Positions 9,107-17,944 of a stretch of 64,000 bases of DNA are shown piece by piece. Origin of the DNA: Novosphingobium sp. GTDB taxonomy: Bacteria > Pseudomonadota > Alphaproteobacteria > Sphingomonadales > Sphingomonadaceae. The position numbers and the translations under genes are program-made. The stretch covers positions 501,001 to 565,000 of the forward strand of contig NZ_JBCNLP010000006.1 in the NCBI RefSeq assembly GCF_039595395.1, read 5' to 3'. Each line of letters begins with the position of its first letter. The stretch's first letter is position 1. The notes under the pieces were generated by a model. The model had not been told where the DNA came from and ran no database searches. It worked only from the letters and a program-made list of their open reading frames with translations.

Positions 9107-10399
9107 AGCAGCTTCGTCCTCGCCAGCCGCATCTCCTGCACGAAGATCTCGGGTTGCTCGAAGGCCGCGAAATGACCGCCTTTGGGCACCTCGTTCCAGT
9201 AGGCGAGCTTTGAGTACATCCTGTCGCCCCAGATCTTCAGGGCGCGGAACAGTTCGCCGGGGAAGACTGTGACGCCCACGGGGATGTCCAGCTTTTGCGG
9301 CGAGAAATCCGAGAAGAAGCTCTCGGCATAGAGCCGGGCCGAGGAGGCAGCCGTCTCGGTCAGCCAGTAGAGCATGATGTTGTCGAGCATCTCGTCTCGC
9401 GTCAGCTCGTCCTCGGGCCGATGCTTGGTGTCGGTCCACTCGCCGAACTTTTCGTAGATCCAGGCAGCCTGACCCACGGGGCTATCCGTCAGCGCATAGC
9501 CGATGGTCTGGGGGCGCGTGGCCATCAGCTTGGCATAGGCCGACTTGTCGTTGTTGAAAGCGACCAGCTGAGCGATCGAGGCCTCTTCCTCGGGGGTGGG
9601 TTTGCCCTCGATGGGAGGCGGGAAGAAAATCGGCAGGTTGAGGTGCACGCCCGACAGGCCGGGCGCATGCTGCTTGGCCATCCAGGTGGTGACGCCTGCG
9701 CCCCAGTCGCCGCCCTGCGCCAGATAATGGGAGTAGCCAAGGCGCGTCATCAGCGTGGCCCATGCCTTGGCGATGCGCTGCAGGCCCCAGCCTTTTTCCG
9801 TGGGCTTGTCGGAAAAGCCAAAGCCGGGGAGCGAGGGGATGACGACATGGAAGGCGTCCTCCGCGTTGCCGCCGTGCGCCTCGGGATCGGTCAGAGGTCC
9901 GATGATCTTGAGGAACTCGACCACCGAGCCCGGCCAGCCATGCGTGAGGATGATCGGCGTGGCATTGGCATGCTTCGAGCGGACATGGATGAAATGGATC
10001 CCCAGCCCATCGATCCTTGTGCGGAACTGTGGGAAGGCATTCATGCGGCGGGCGAGCCGGGTCATGTCGTAATGGTCACGCCAGTAGGCGGTGAAGTCCT
10101 GCATGGTGGCCAGCGGCACGCCTTGCGACCAGTCGTCGACCGTCTCCTTCTCGGGCCAGCGGGTCAGCGCAAGGCGCTGACGCAGCCGCGAGATGGCGGT
10201 GGGGTCGATGACGACCCGGAAGGGAACGATCGCGTCGGTGGCGGGTGGCAGGGTAAAATGGTCCGGGGACCTGGGCGTCGCCGCGGCGGCCGGCGCGCCG
10301 GACAGGGCCAGTGCGCCGGCGCCCACCGCGATTTCCCCCGGCGAGCAGGGAGCGGCGGCTGGTTTCGCCCGGTTGCGTTCGATTAAGGACCTTGTCCAT
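9103..10399 (-). pseudogene. Secreted epoxide hydrolase (EHN-type), copy 2, frameshifted in its signal peptide
   Basis: This is a close relative of the epoxide hydrolase at 5464-6744, with the same EHN domain, HGWPGS, QGGDWGAG nucleophile region and GGHFAAFE base region. The ATG at 10399 has GGAG 9 nt upstream and starts a Tat signal (MDKVLNRTQPGETSRRSLLAG). The frame breaks at the five-base C run 10335-10339 (G run on the coding strand). Removing one base joins SRRSLLAG to EIAVGAGALALSGAPAAAA and the intact 400-residue enzyme. As given, no full-length exported protein can be made. It could be a sequencing error, a fresh mutation or a phase-variable run. It is coupled downstream to the VOC gene. 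Confidence 0.85.
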
Positions 10400-10696
10400 G
10401 GCGTGTCTCCGAAAGGAAGTTGAGGCTGGGGGAGGAGGATGAAAGGCAAATAGGAGGTGGCTGGCGAACGGGTATCCGTCCGTCATTGGTTTCAGAATCC
10501 ATGGGGATGGACGGTGGGCCCGGATCTGCGCGCGCCGAAATACCGGCTCCGGCGAAAGGGGGGGCGTCGCGAGCCGCCTGCGCAGGTGCGACAACGAGTC
10601 CAGCAGCCACTCGGCTTCCGGACCCGACAACCGGAACACCAGCGTCGCCAGCAGGATGATGGCGCCTGGAAGGGAAATATGCCGTAAGCTGCCCAT
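10400..10696 (-). other. Possible leader ORF in frame with the epoxide hydrolase 2 start
   Basis: An open frame starts at the ATG at 10696 (MGSLRHISLPGAIILLATLV) with AGGA about 9 nt upstream. It has one hydrophobic segment and reads without a stop into the ATG at 10399. Regulon box B lies about 100 bp before this ATG, the usual distance in this regulon. By contrast it is almost 400 bp before the hydrolase start. It could encode a small membrane protein or an N-terminal extension, or be plain 5' leader. I do not recognise it. Confidence 0.25.
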
Positions 10697-10765
10697 GAGC
10701 CCTATCCTCGAAAAAGATCGCCGATCTCTTGAGGGGGCTTTTCGCTCATGCAGGTCTCGAAAGGT

Positions 10766-10803
10766 ATTCTACGCGCGGATCCGGGGTGCATACCTTCGTA
10801 TGA
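10766..10803 (-). promoter_or_regulatory. Regulon box B with -10 hexamer
   Basis: The box 10788-10803 reads GCATAC-CTTC-GTATGA. On the minus strand, 16 bp further on, is TAGAAT at 10766-10771, a good -10 hexamer. The box therefore overlaps the -35 position, as expected for an activator. It points at the epoxide hydrolase 2 - VOC - ABM operon. Confidence 0.65.
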
Positions 10804-10826
10804 ACGGCGCAACCCGGGTCGGCTGT

Positions 10827-12362
10827 CTAAGCCGATTGCCGTCCGGAGGGGGCCAGGCTGATGCGAAACCGCGCTCCGCCGCCGGGCAGGCTGTCGGCCG
10901 TGATGGTTCCCTCGTGAGCCTCGATGATCGTCCTGGATACCGACAGGCCGATGCCCATGCCGGTCGCCTTGGTGGTGTAGAAGGCGTTGAAGAGCTGACT
11001 GGCCTGCTCGTCGCTGAAGCCGGGGCCGGTATCGGAAACCTCGATGACGACCCGGCCATCTTCATGCCACGCCCGCACATCGATGATCCTCAGTGCGGAA
11101 CCGTGCCCGGCCATGGCTTGCGCGGCGTTCACCAGGAGATTGATGATGACCTGCTGCAACTGGATCCGGTCTACATGGATCAGTGGAAGCCCTTCGGCGA
11201 GATCGATGCGCAGCCGCGCGCCGAGGCCGGAAATCTGGCGTTCGACGATGGCGACCGCTTCGGCGACCATGGGGCCGCAGGCGATGGTCGCGCGTTCGCT
11301 CGCGCTTTTTGTCGCCAATTGCCGGGTGCGGCTGATGATCTGGGCGGCGCGCGTCCCTTCCGCGATCATCCGTTCGATGGCCTCGCCTGCCTCTCCCAGA
11401 TCCGGGATGGGGCGGCGAAGCCAGCGCTGCGCGGCATTGCCGTTGGTGACGATGGCGGCCAGCGGCTGATTGACCTCATGTGCGATCGAAGCGGTGAGTT
11501 CACCCAAAGTGGCGACACGCGCGGCATGGGCCAGCTCCGCATGGGCCTGGGCAAGCGCCTCCTCGCGCGCGACGCGTTCGCTGATGTCCATGATGGCGAA
11601 GGTGCCTGCCGGGCGGGTGAGGGCCTGACGGGGGAAGGCCGTGCTGATGTGGACGGGAAGCAGGCTGCCGTCGGCGCGGCGCATCAGCGTCTCGCCTTCG
11701 AAACCGTCCTTCCCCGAGAGATAGGCGACCAGATTGTCGAGCATATGCTGCTCGCAGGCAGGCGGGCACCAGTGGCCGAAAGGCGTGGCGAGCGCCTTTT
11801 CACGGGTGACGCCGAACATGTGTTCGGCCCGGCTGTTGAGATCGAGGACTGTGCAGCGATCGAGCGCATCGCGCGAGAATTCGGGATGGGCTCGTAGCCA
11901 TGTGATCGGGTCCTGCGTGCCAACCGCGTCGACGAAGCTTGCATGCATGTCGGAAAGGTCGATCTCCCAGAAGGCGACGACGGTGGCCTCGAAGATGCGG
12001 TGATAGCGATGGAGTTGAGGGGCCAGATCGACCACGAGGACGAAGAAGCCTTCGAAGCCTTCCGAGCCCATGCGAGGCACATAGCGGACTGAAGCCTCCC
12101 GGCGTGTCCCGTCCCGATGGGGGACCGTATTCTCGAAGGCGACCGTTTCACCGGCTGCGACCAGATCCAGCCAGCGCGCTCGCGCCACATAGGCCTCTGG
12201 CCCCACGAATTCGCGCATGTGGAGGCCGACAAGGTCTTCGGGCGCGCGGCCATACCACTGCCGGTGATGTTCGTTGGCGAAGCGGCAGATGTGATCCGCA
12301 TCGAAGAAGGACATCAGCGCGGGCACGGCATCGACACTGGCGTGCCGCAGCTCATCAATCAT
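10827..12362 (-). CDS. PAS-domain sensor histidine kinase, FixL-like (HK1)
   Basis: This cytosolic kinase of about 511 residues has no membrane segment. Two PAS-like domains span roughly 10-110 and 115-265, the first containing DADHICRFANEHHRQWYGR. The H box SIAHEVNQPLAAI has the phospho-His near residue 295. An N box (INLLVNAAQAM) and G boxes (DTGPGF, GMGIGLSV) follow. The ATG at 12362 with GGGAG upstream is preferred to a GTG 18 bp earlier. It is divergent from the FixJ-like regulator at 12567, its probable partner, with a degenerate box between them. HK2 at 19714 is an obvious paralogue. Confidence 0.92.
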   Translation of the reverse strand: MIDELRHASVDAVPALMSFFDADHICRFANEHHRQWYGRAPEDLVGLHMREFVGPEAYVARARWLDLVAAGETVAFENTVPHRDGTRREASVRYVPRMGSEGFEGFFVLVVDLAPQLHRYHRIFEATVVAFWEIDLSDMHASFVDAVGTQDPITWLRAHPEFSRDALDRCTVLDLNSRAEHMFGVTREKALATPFGHWCPPACEQHMLDNLVAYLSGKDGFEGETLMRRADGSLLPVHISTAFPRQALTRPAGTFAIMDISERVAREEALAQAHAELAHAARVATLGELTASIAHEVNQPLAAIVTNGNAAQRWLRRPIPDLGEAGEAIERMIAEGTRAAQIISRTRQLATKSASERATIACGPMVAEAVAIVERQISGLGARLRIDLAEGLPLIHVDRIQLQQVIINLLVNAAQAMAGHGSALRIIDVRAWHEDGRVVIEVSDTGPGFSDEQASQLFNAFYTTKATGMGIGLSVSRTIIEAHEGTITADSLPGGGARFRISLAPSGRQSA

Positions 12363-12451
12363 GCGAACACAGGCTCCCACCGACTTGCTGGCGACTATCC
12401 ATGTTCCGCCCGATCAGGGGTTGTCTAGTCCCGGGAGCAGACTTTGTAGCC

Positions 12452-12467
12452 CTATCCCTGCGTATGC
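12452..12467. promoter_or_regulatory. Degenerate regulon box C
   Basis: One half-site is intact (GTATG at 12462-12466) and the other weak (TATCC). It lies in the gap between the divergent HK1 and RR1 genes, about 100 bp from each start. I accept it mainly because of position. Confidence 0.35.
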
Positions 12468-12566
12468 TTGCGCGTCGGGTGCTTCGCGATCAGACACTTG
12501 CGCGAATATGGATGGCCGAGACGGGGCGGATTGACGTTTCCGCGGCCTTGATGGACAAATGAGCAC

Positions 12567-13205
12567 ATGGGACCACTGGCGCAAACGAACGAAACGCAGG
12601 CACCCGCGATCCACGTGATCGACGACGATGCCGCCTTGCGTGCCGCGCTTGACAGCCTGTTCCGCTCGGTCGGCTATGAAACCCATTGCTATGGATCGAC
12701 CGCCGAATTCATGAACTCCGGGCGCGCGGGCGAGGCTGGCTGCCTTGTGCTCGATATTCGCCTGCCCGGTACCAACGGGCTCGATTTCCAGGCACAGCTG
12801 GCCAGATCGGAGATGGACATGCCGATCGTGCTGATGACCGGCCATGGGGATATTCCCATGACGGTGCGGGGCATGAAGGCCGGAGCCGTGGATTTCCTGC
12901 CCAAGCCGTTCCGCGAGCAGGACATGCTCGATGCCGTCGCGCTGGCGCTGGAAAAGGACGCCAGTCGGCGTGCAGGCCGTCAAAAGGGCGTCGCGCTGCG
13001 CGAGCGCCTTGCCACTTTGACCGCCCGAGAAAGGCAGGTGATGGATCTGGTCGTCACCGGGAAGATGAACAAGCAGATCGCCTATGATCTCGATCTTTCG
13101 GAGATCACGGTCAAGATCCATCGCGGAAACGCCATGCGCAAGATGGGGGCGAAGAATCTGGCGGAATTCGTCAAGATCGCCGAGGCTCTGGCGGCTCCGG
13201 GTTGA
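12567..13205 (+). CDS. FixJ-family response regulator (RR1)
   Basis: This 212-residue protein has a receiver domain at 15-130: acidic pair DDD near 19-21, phospho-acceptor Asp63 in LVLDIRLPG, Thr91 in MTGHGD and Lys113 in PKPF. A LuxR-type helix-turn-helix lies at about 148-205 (LTARERQVMDLVVTGKMNKQ, then SEITVKIHRG). It should bind DNA when phosphorylated, probably by the divergent HK1. It is one of three candidates in the window for the protein that reads the shared TCATAC-N4-GTATGA box. Confidence 0.92.
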   Translation: MGPLAQTNETQAPAIHVIDDDAALRAALDSLFRSVGYETHCYGSTAEFMNSGRAGEAGCLVLDIRLPGTNGLDFQAQLARSEMDMPIVLMTGHGDIPMTVRGMKAGAVDFLPKPFREQDMLDAVALALEKDASRRAGRQKGVALRERLATLTARERQVMDLVVTGKMNKQIAYDLDLSEITVKIHRGNAMRKMGAKNLAEFVKIAEALAAPG

Positions 13206-13249
13206 TCCGATAGCGACGAGCATCGGACATCCGCAGAGCCACCGGTGCG

Positions 13250-13630
13250 TCAGAACGGGTCGAGATAGACATGCATGCTGTGGATGCGCTGATTCTTGAA
13301 CATGGCGATATCGGTACCCGAAACGGCGGTCCGGCCGTCCTCGCTGCCGGCCTGCCAGCGTAGCATGGCGCTGCCGTGATTGGCGATGGCCTCGCCTGCC
13401 GGCATGAAGCGGATGTCCTCAGGCAGGCGCGCCTGTACGGCACCGACATTATCGGAAATCGCCTTCAGGCCGAAATGGACGGTGTCCGCTTCGAACATCA
13501 CCGCATCCTCGGCCCAGAACTCGGCCATGGCTTCGAGCCGACGCGCGGCGTTGCGTTCGTTGAAGACGCGGTTGAGATTGCCGAGGAGAATGGCGCCAAA
13601 GGCGGGCTCGGAACCATTGAGTTGCTGCAT
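13250..13630 (-). CDS. SnoaL-like / NTF2-fold protein
   Basis: A 126-residue protein of the NTF2-like (SnoaL) type: LNRVFNERNAARRLEAMAEF, then WAEDAVMFEADTVHFGLKAI, and a C-terminal DIAMFKNQRIHSMHVYLDPF strand pattern. Such proteins are cyclases, isomerases, hydrolases or binding proteins. The ATG at 13630 is supported by AAGGGA upstream; the longer frame runs into the previous gene. It lies 79 bp after the haloperoxidase-type gene and is probably co-transcribed from box D. Substrate unknown. Confidence 0.85.
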   Translation of the reverse strand: MQQLNGSEPAFGAILLGNLNRVFNERNAARRLEAMAEFWAEDAVMFEADTVHFGLKAISDNVGAVQARLPEDIRFMPAGEAIANHGSAMLRWQAGSEDGRTAVSGTDIAMFKNQRIHSMHVYLDPF

Positions 13631-13709
13631 GTCTCGCTTCCCTTCTGTTCGGATGGAACGCCGATGGGCGGGGACTTCGCCCATCGGCGCAGGATTAGCG
13701 CTGGCTGGA

Positions 13710-14531
13710 TTACTCCTGGATGAAGGCCAGGAGGTCGGCGTTGAAGGCATCAGGCGTGGACTGGGCCAGTCCGTGGCTGCCGCCCGGATAGACCTTGAGC
13801 GTGGCGCCGGGCACCAGCTTCGCCGTGAGCTGCGCCGAGGCCGCGATCGGCACGATCTGGTCGTCGTCGCCATGGACGACCAGCGTGGGCACGTCGATCT
13901 TATTCAGATCTTCGGTGAAATCGGTCTCGGAGAATTCGCGGATGCAGTCATAGGCGCCCTTGATGCCAGCCTGCAGGCCAAGGCGCTGGAAACCGTCGCG
14001 CAGGCCCTGGCTCACTGCCACGCCATCGCGGTTGAAGTTGTAGAAGGGCGTGGCCAGATCCATGAAGAACTGGGCGCGATCGGCCAGCGTGCCCGCGCGG
14101 ATGCCGTCGAAGGCCTCCATCGGCGTGCCGGCAGGGTTGGTCTCGCTCTTCAGCATGATCGGCGGCACCGCGCCGAGCAGCACCGCCTTGGCGACGCGAC
14201 CGGTGCCATGGCGGCCGATATAGCGGGCGACCTCGCCGCCGCCGGTCGAATGGCCGACCAGAACCGCATCCTTGAGGTCGAGATGGTCGATCAGTTCGGC
14301 CAGGTCGTCGGCGAACTGGTCCATCGTGTTGCCGCCCCAGGTCTGGTCGCTGCGACCGTGGCTGCGGCGGTCATGCGCGATGACGCGATAGCCGCGCTGA
14401 CCCAGGAACATCATCTGATTGTCCCAGGCATCGCCCGAAAGCGGCCAGCCATGCGAGAAGACCACCGGCTGGCCCGAACCCCAGTCCTTGTAGAAGATGT
14501 TCGTGTCGTCCTTGACCGTGAAATAGCTCAT
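13710..14531 (-). CDS. Alpha/beta hydrolase, cofactor-free haloperoxidase / perhydrolase type
   Basis: The product has about 273 residues and no signal peptide. SHGWPLSGDAWDNQM holds the oxyanion region, Ser95 lies in GHSTGGG, an acid Asp in VVHGDDDQIVP, and the base His in GGSHGLA near residue 253. This matches non-heme chloroperoxidase-type esterases, which hydrolyse esters and form peracids from acids and peroxide. I chose the ATG at 14531, six bases after GGAGG; an ATG 12 bp upstream overlaps that site. Box D lies about 135 bp upstream and is shared with the divergent RR2 gene. Confidence 0.88.
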   Translation of the reverse strand: MSYFTVKDDTNIFYKDWGSGQPVVFSHGWPLSGDAWDNQMMFLGQRGYRVIAHDRRSHGRSDQTWGGNTMDQFADDLAELIDHLDLKDAVLVGHSTGGGEVARYIGRHGTGRVAKAVLLGAVPPIMLKSETNPAGTPMEAFDGIRAGTLADRAQFFMDLATPFYNFNRDGVAVSQGLRDGFQRLGLQAGIKGAYDCIREFSETDFTEDLNKIDVPTLVVHGDDDQIVPIAASAQLTAKLVPGATLKVYPGGSHGLAQSTPDAFNADLLAFIQE

Positions 14532-14658
14532 CTGCGCCTCCATCCGTGGAAGTGATTGGATGGCCCGAATCTACCGGGTTCGGCGGTATTGCGCTGCTGT
14601 CCGCTTGTCTGCTGTTCTCATACATAGGTTTAGGGAGAAACATGCGGCGGAACCCTCA

Positions 14659-14674
14659 TCACACTCGCGTATAA
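14659..14674. promoter_or_regulatory. Regulon box D (TCACAC-TCGC-GTATAA)
   Basis: It differs from the perfect repeat at one base in each half-site. It lies between the divergent haloperoxidase-type gene (start 14531) and the receiver gene RR2 (start 14748), about 135 and 80 bp from them, so it may serve both. Confidence 0.55.
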
Positions 14675-14747
14675 TTCCCCTGCGACCCGCCGACCTTTAG
14701 GAGAAGAGGACGGGCATTCTCCCCGCAATGACAGACAGGTCCTTTCC

Positions 14748-15134
14748 TTGAATACCCAGCCTATCTCAAAGCCTATCGTAGCCATCGTCGATGACGAGGA
14801 CGGCATCCGTGCCGGGCTCTCGACGTTGATGCGCTCGATCGACGTCAAGCCTGAGGCGTTCGCATCGGCCGACGCCTTTCTCGAAGCCGATCTTGCCCGC
14901 TATGTGTGCGTCCTCAGCGACATACAGATGCCAGGGCGCTCCGGCATCGATCTGCTGGCGCATGTCGGAAAGAACCGTCCGGAATTGCCGGTGATCCTGA
15001 TGACGGCATTCCCCGACGAGCGGGTGCGCGAGCAGGCTAGGGCCGGTGGGGCGTACCGCTTTCTGGCCAAACCCTGCGATCCCGACATGATCGTGGATCT
15101 GATCGAGGGCCTGATGTCATCCGGCGAGGTTTAG
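14748..15134 (+). CDS. Stand-alone receiver-domain response regulator (RR2)
   Basis: This 128-residue protein consists of one receiver domain: DDED near 15-18, phospho-Asp58 in VLSDIQMPG, Thr86 in LMTAF and Lys108 in AKPCDPDM. There is no output domain, so it acts by protein contact or as a phosphate sink in a relay. The only in-frame start near the beginning of the fold is TTG at 14748, since the nearby ATG at 14728 is in another frame and stops at once. HK3 begins 37 bp after its stop and is the likely partner. Confidence 0.85.
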   Translation: MNTQPISKPIVAIVDDEDGIRAGLSTLMRSIDVKPEAFASADAFLEADLARYVCVLSDIQMPGRSGIDLLAHVGKNRPELPVILMTAFPDERVREQARAGGAYRFLAKPCDPDMIVDLIEGLMSSGEV

Positions 15135-15171
15135 CCGTTCTACCGACGACGGAGCCGACAGGAGCAGTTTC

Positions 15172-16704
15172 ATGTCTTCAAGGGCTCACCCCATCCCGAG
15201 GCGGGCAGGCGATTTCTCTCGCCTGCGATGGCTTGCCTCATGGTTGATCGCGGCGCTCATCTTCGCGGTGGACACGTTCACGCCTTGGCAAAGCGCCGTC
15301 GCGGTCCTCTATATTCTGGTTCCCGTCGTTGCGGACGATGGAGTCGGCTACCGTCGCATCCTGAGCTTCGGCATGGCAGGCGCGATCCTGTCCATATCGA
15401 GCTTCCTGCTGACGCATGCCATGAATGGCGAAGCGGGATCTGAACTGCGTCTTCTCTTCAGTCTGGCCATTCTGGGCGTCACAATCTCGCTGCTCTTGCG
15501 CAATCGCGGGATGCAGCAGGCATTCCAGGATCAGGATGTTCGCTATCGCACGATCTTCGATACGCTGGCCGTTGCGATCTGGGAGCATGATTTCCGGGTT
15601 TTGCAGCAGGAGCTTGCGAGACTGCGCTTGGCCGGTGTTCTGGATCTCAGAGAGCATTTTCATCGCCACCCCGAGGTGGTGACCCGCCTAAGGGGGCTGG
15701 TCCCGATCGCCAATGCCAACTGCAGCGCATTCAAGCTGCTGCAGGTGCCGGAGGGTGAGCCGTTCTTCACCCGTCTGTCCCAGATCCTGCCCGAGGGCGA
15801 CGAAAGCTTCATCGAAGGCATGATCGTTCTCGATGGCGGAGGCGGGATCTTCGAGACCGAAGCGCGCCTGCGCAACTGGCACGGTGAACCGGTCGATGTC
15901 TTCGTGGCGTTGACCTTTCCGCGCGGCGCCGGGCTTGGCCGCATCAGCGGCAGCGTTACCGATATGACCGAACGCAAGCGCCTCCAGGACGATATCGAGC
16001 GAACGAGATCGGAATTGGACAGAGCCTTTCGCGCTGCGACGGTGGGACAGATGTCCGCATCAATCGCCCATGAGGTCAGCCAGCCGGTGACGGCTGTCAG
16101 AACCAGCATGGAGGCGGCCCGGCGCTGGCTCGATCGCCCGGAACCCGAGATAGGCGAGGCTCTGGCAGCGATCGGTCAGGCGGCGCGCGATGCGGAGAAT
16201 GCCGGCGAGGTGGTCAACCGGGTGCGACAGCTGGTCAGCCGCGCGATGCCGGAACAGCTTCCTTTGGAGATCGACGCGCTGGTCGAGGCGATTGCCGGCC
16301 CTGCAGGGCGGCAGTTTCCGCGGGCGCATCTGCTGGTCCATCCGGGCGCGGGGGACGCACAGGTCGCGGGTGACCGCATCCTGCTTCAGCAACTGCTGGT
16401 CAATCTGATCGGCAATGCTGTCGAGGCCTGCGTAGAGAGCGGCAACGAGGCGAGGATCGTGATTGAGACCGCCGCGACCGAGATGGAATGCTCCATCGTG
16501 GTCAACGATCTTGGGCGAGGCATGGCCGGCGAGACCGCGATGCGGGCTTTCGAGCCGTTTTTCACGACACGTCCCGGAGCGCTCGGGCTTGGGCTGACCA
16601 TCTGCCGATCCATCGTCGAGGCTCATCACGGCACGATCGCGTTCGCAGGGGCTGGGCACGATGTTGGGACGCGTGTCGTGGTCGTTCTTCCGCGTAGGGC
16701 GTGA
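15172..16704 (+). CDS. Membrane-anchored FixL-like sensor histidine kinase (HK3)
   Basis: This 510-residue kinase has four hydrophobic segments in the first ~110 residues (around 20-36, 41-54, 64-82, 93-110). A PAS-like region (about 120-270) ends with TDMTERKRLQ. The HisKA H box SIAHEVSQPVTAV has the phospho-His near 300, and the ATPase domain carries NLIGNAVEA, NDLGRGM and GALGLGLTI. It forms a two-gene unit with RR2. Compared with HK1 and HK2 it has a membrane sensor and a VSQP rather than VNQP H-box variant, so it probably senses a different cue that feeds the same network. Confidence 0.92.
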   Translation: MSSRAHPIPRRAGDFSRLRWLASWLIAALIFAVDTFTPWQSAVAVLYILVPVVADDGVGYRRILSFGMAGAILSISSFLLTHAMNGEAGSELRLLFSLAILGVTISLLLRNRGMQQAFQDQDVRYRTIFDTLAVAIWEHDFRVLQQELARLRLAGVLDLREHFHRHPEVVTRLRGLVPIANANCSAFKLLQVPEGEPFFTRLSQILPEGDESFIEGMIVLDGGGGIFETEARLRNWHGEPVDVFVALTFPRGAGLGRISGSVTDMTERKRLQDDIERTRSELDRAFRAATVGQMSASIAHEVSQPVTAVRTSMEAARRWLDRPEPEIGEALAAIGQAARDAENAGEVVNRVRQLVSRAMPEQLPLEIDALVEAIAGPAGRQFPRAHLLVHPGAGDAQVAGDRILLQQLLVNLIGNAVEACVESGNEARIVIETAATEMECSIVVNDLGRGMAGETAMRAFEPFFTTRPGALGLGLTICRSIVEAHHGTIAFAGAGHDVGTRVVVVLPRRA

Positions 16705-16792
16705 TCTCCGCCCCCCGATGCTGAGTGGCGTTAGCCCCACTCTCCGAGGTCCATAAATCATTTCAAGTCAATGAAATGGTGGGTGGTTGTGA

Positions 16793-16808
16793 CCATACCG
16801 GCGTATAG
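16793..16808 (+). promoter_or_regulatory. Regulon box E (CCATAC-CGGC-GTATAG)
   Basis: The inner ATAC/GTAT half-sites are intact. It lies about 125 bp before the ATG of the esterase gene at 16925. A weak -10 candidate (TGTAGC, 16825-16830) starts 16 bp after the box, matching the spacing at boxes B, G and I. Confidence 0.5.
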
Positions 16809-16924
16809 GCATTCCTGCTGGAAGTGTAGCAGCTTCATGAGTGCGTATGATGGCTGAAAGTCCTTCGCTTCGGCAGGTTCGATGCATCCGGACCGACGAG
16901 GTCGGCCAGTTGAAGGACAAGACA

Positions 16925-17944
16925 ATGCGCAAGATGTTCAAGATGTTCGGTGCTGCTGCCCTGGCGGGCGTTTCGCTCTCCGCCGCCACCGCCATGGCCG
17001 CCGAGCCGGTGCTCGATCCCGGCGTGCAGCATTTCATCGACGTGCTCAAGGGCGCCAAGCCGATCTACACCGTCACGCCCGATCAGGCCCGTCAGGTGCT
17101 GGAAGGCGCTCAGGCCGGAGCCATCGAGGCGCCCGCCGTCACCAATGAGGCCCGCACCTTGCCCGTCGGTCCCAAGGGCAGCACGAAGATCCGCGTGATC
17201 CGCCCGGCGGGCGTCAGCGGCACGCTGCCGATCATCGTGTACTACCATGGCGCGGGCTGGGTGATGGGCAGCCCCGCCACCCATGACCGGCTGGTGCGCG
17301 AACTGGCGGTGGGCGTCAATGCCGTTCTGATCTTCGTCGATTACGACCGCTCGCCCGAGAACCGCTACCCCGTCGCCATCGAGGAGGATTACGCCACCAC
17401 CGCCTATGTGGCGGAGCATGCTGCCGAATTCGGCGGTGATCCGGCGCGTATCGCCATCGCGGGCGACAGCGTGGGCGGCAATATGGCCGCTGTCGTCAGC
17501 CTGATGGCCAAGGAGCGCAAAGGACCCACCTTCAAGGCGCAGCTGCTGTTCTATCCCGTTACGGATGCCGGCATGGCCACCCCCTCCTACACACAATTCG
17601 CCAACGGGCCCTGGCTGACCAAGCCCGCCATGGCGTGGTTCTGGAACGCCTATCTGCCCGACGTCGCCAAGCGCGCGGACATCCATGTCTCGCCGATCAA
17701 CGCCAGCCTTGAGCAGCTGCGCGATCTGCCCCCCGCGCTGGTCATCACCGACGAGAATGACGTGCTGCGCGACGAGGGCGAGGCCTATGGCCGCAAGCTG
17801 ACGGCGGCGGGCGTGCCCACTGTGGTTACCCGCTACGATGGCACGATCCACGACTTCGTGATGCTCAATGCAGTGAGCGCCACCCCGCAGACCCGCGCCG
17901 CCATGGTCCAGGCCATCGCCTTCCTGCGTGAAAAGCTGCGCTAA
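16925..17944 (+). CDS. Secreted HSL-family (hormone-sensitive-lipase-like) esterase
   Basis: This 339-residue protein starts with a cleavable signal (MRKMFKMFGAAALAGVSLSA, cleavage near AMA-AEP). The alpha/beta hydrolase of the HSL group follows: oxyanion loop YYHGAGW at about 107-113 (an Ala variant of HGGG), nucleophile Ser182 in GDSVGG, acid in the DENDVLRDEG region and base His in TIHDF. It probably hydrolyses short or medium carboxylic esters in the periplasm. The ATG at 16925 has GAAGGA about 8 nt upstream; the longer frame has no ribosome site. It is a single-gene unit under box E. Confidence 0.88.
   Translation: MRKMFKMFGAAALAGVSLSAATAMAAEPVLDPGVQHFIDVLKGAKPIYTVTPDQARQVLEGAQAGAIEAPAVTNEARTLPVGPKGSTKIRVIRPAGVSGTLPIIVYYHGAGWVMGSPATHDRLVRELAVGVNAVLIFVDYDRSPENRYPVAIEEDYATTAYVAEHAAEFGGDPARIAIAGDSVGGNMAAVVSLMAKERKGPTFKAQLLFYPVTDAGMATPSYTQFANGPWLTKPAMAWFWNAYLPDVAKRADIHVSPINASLEQLRDLPPALVITDENDVLRDEGEAYGRKLTAAGVPTVVTRYDGTIHDFVMLNAVSATPQTRAAMVQAIAFLREKLR

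Noticed and set aside
13631..13873. N-terminal extension of the SnoaL-like gene
   Set aside because: It overlaps the end of the hydrolase in another frame; the ATG at 13630 has a good ribosome site and begins the fold.
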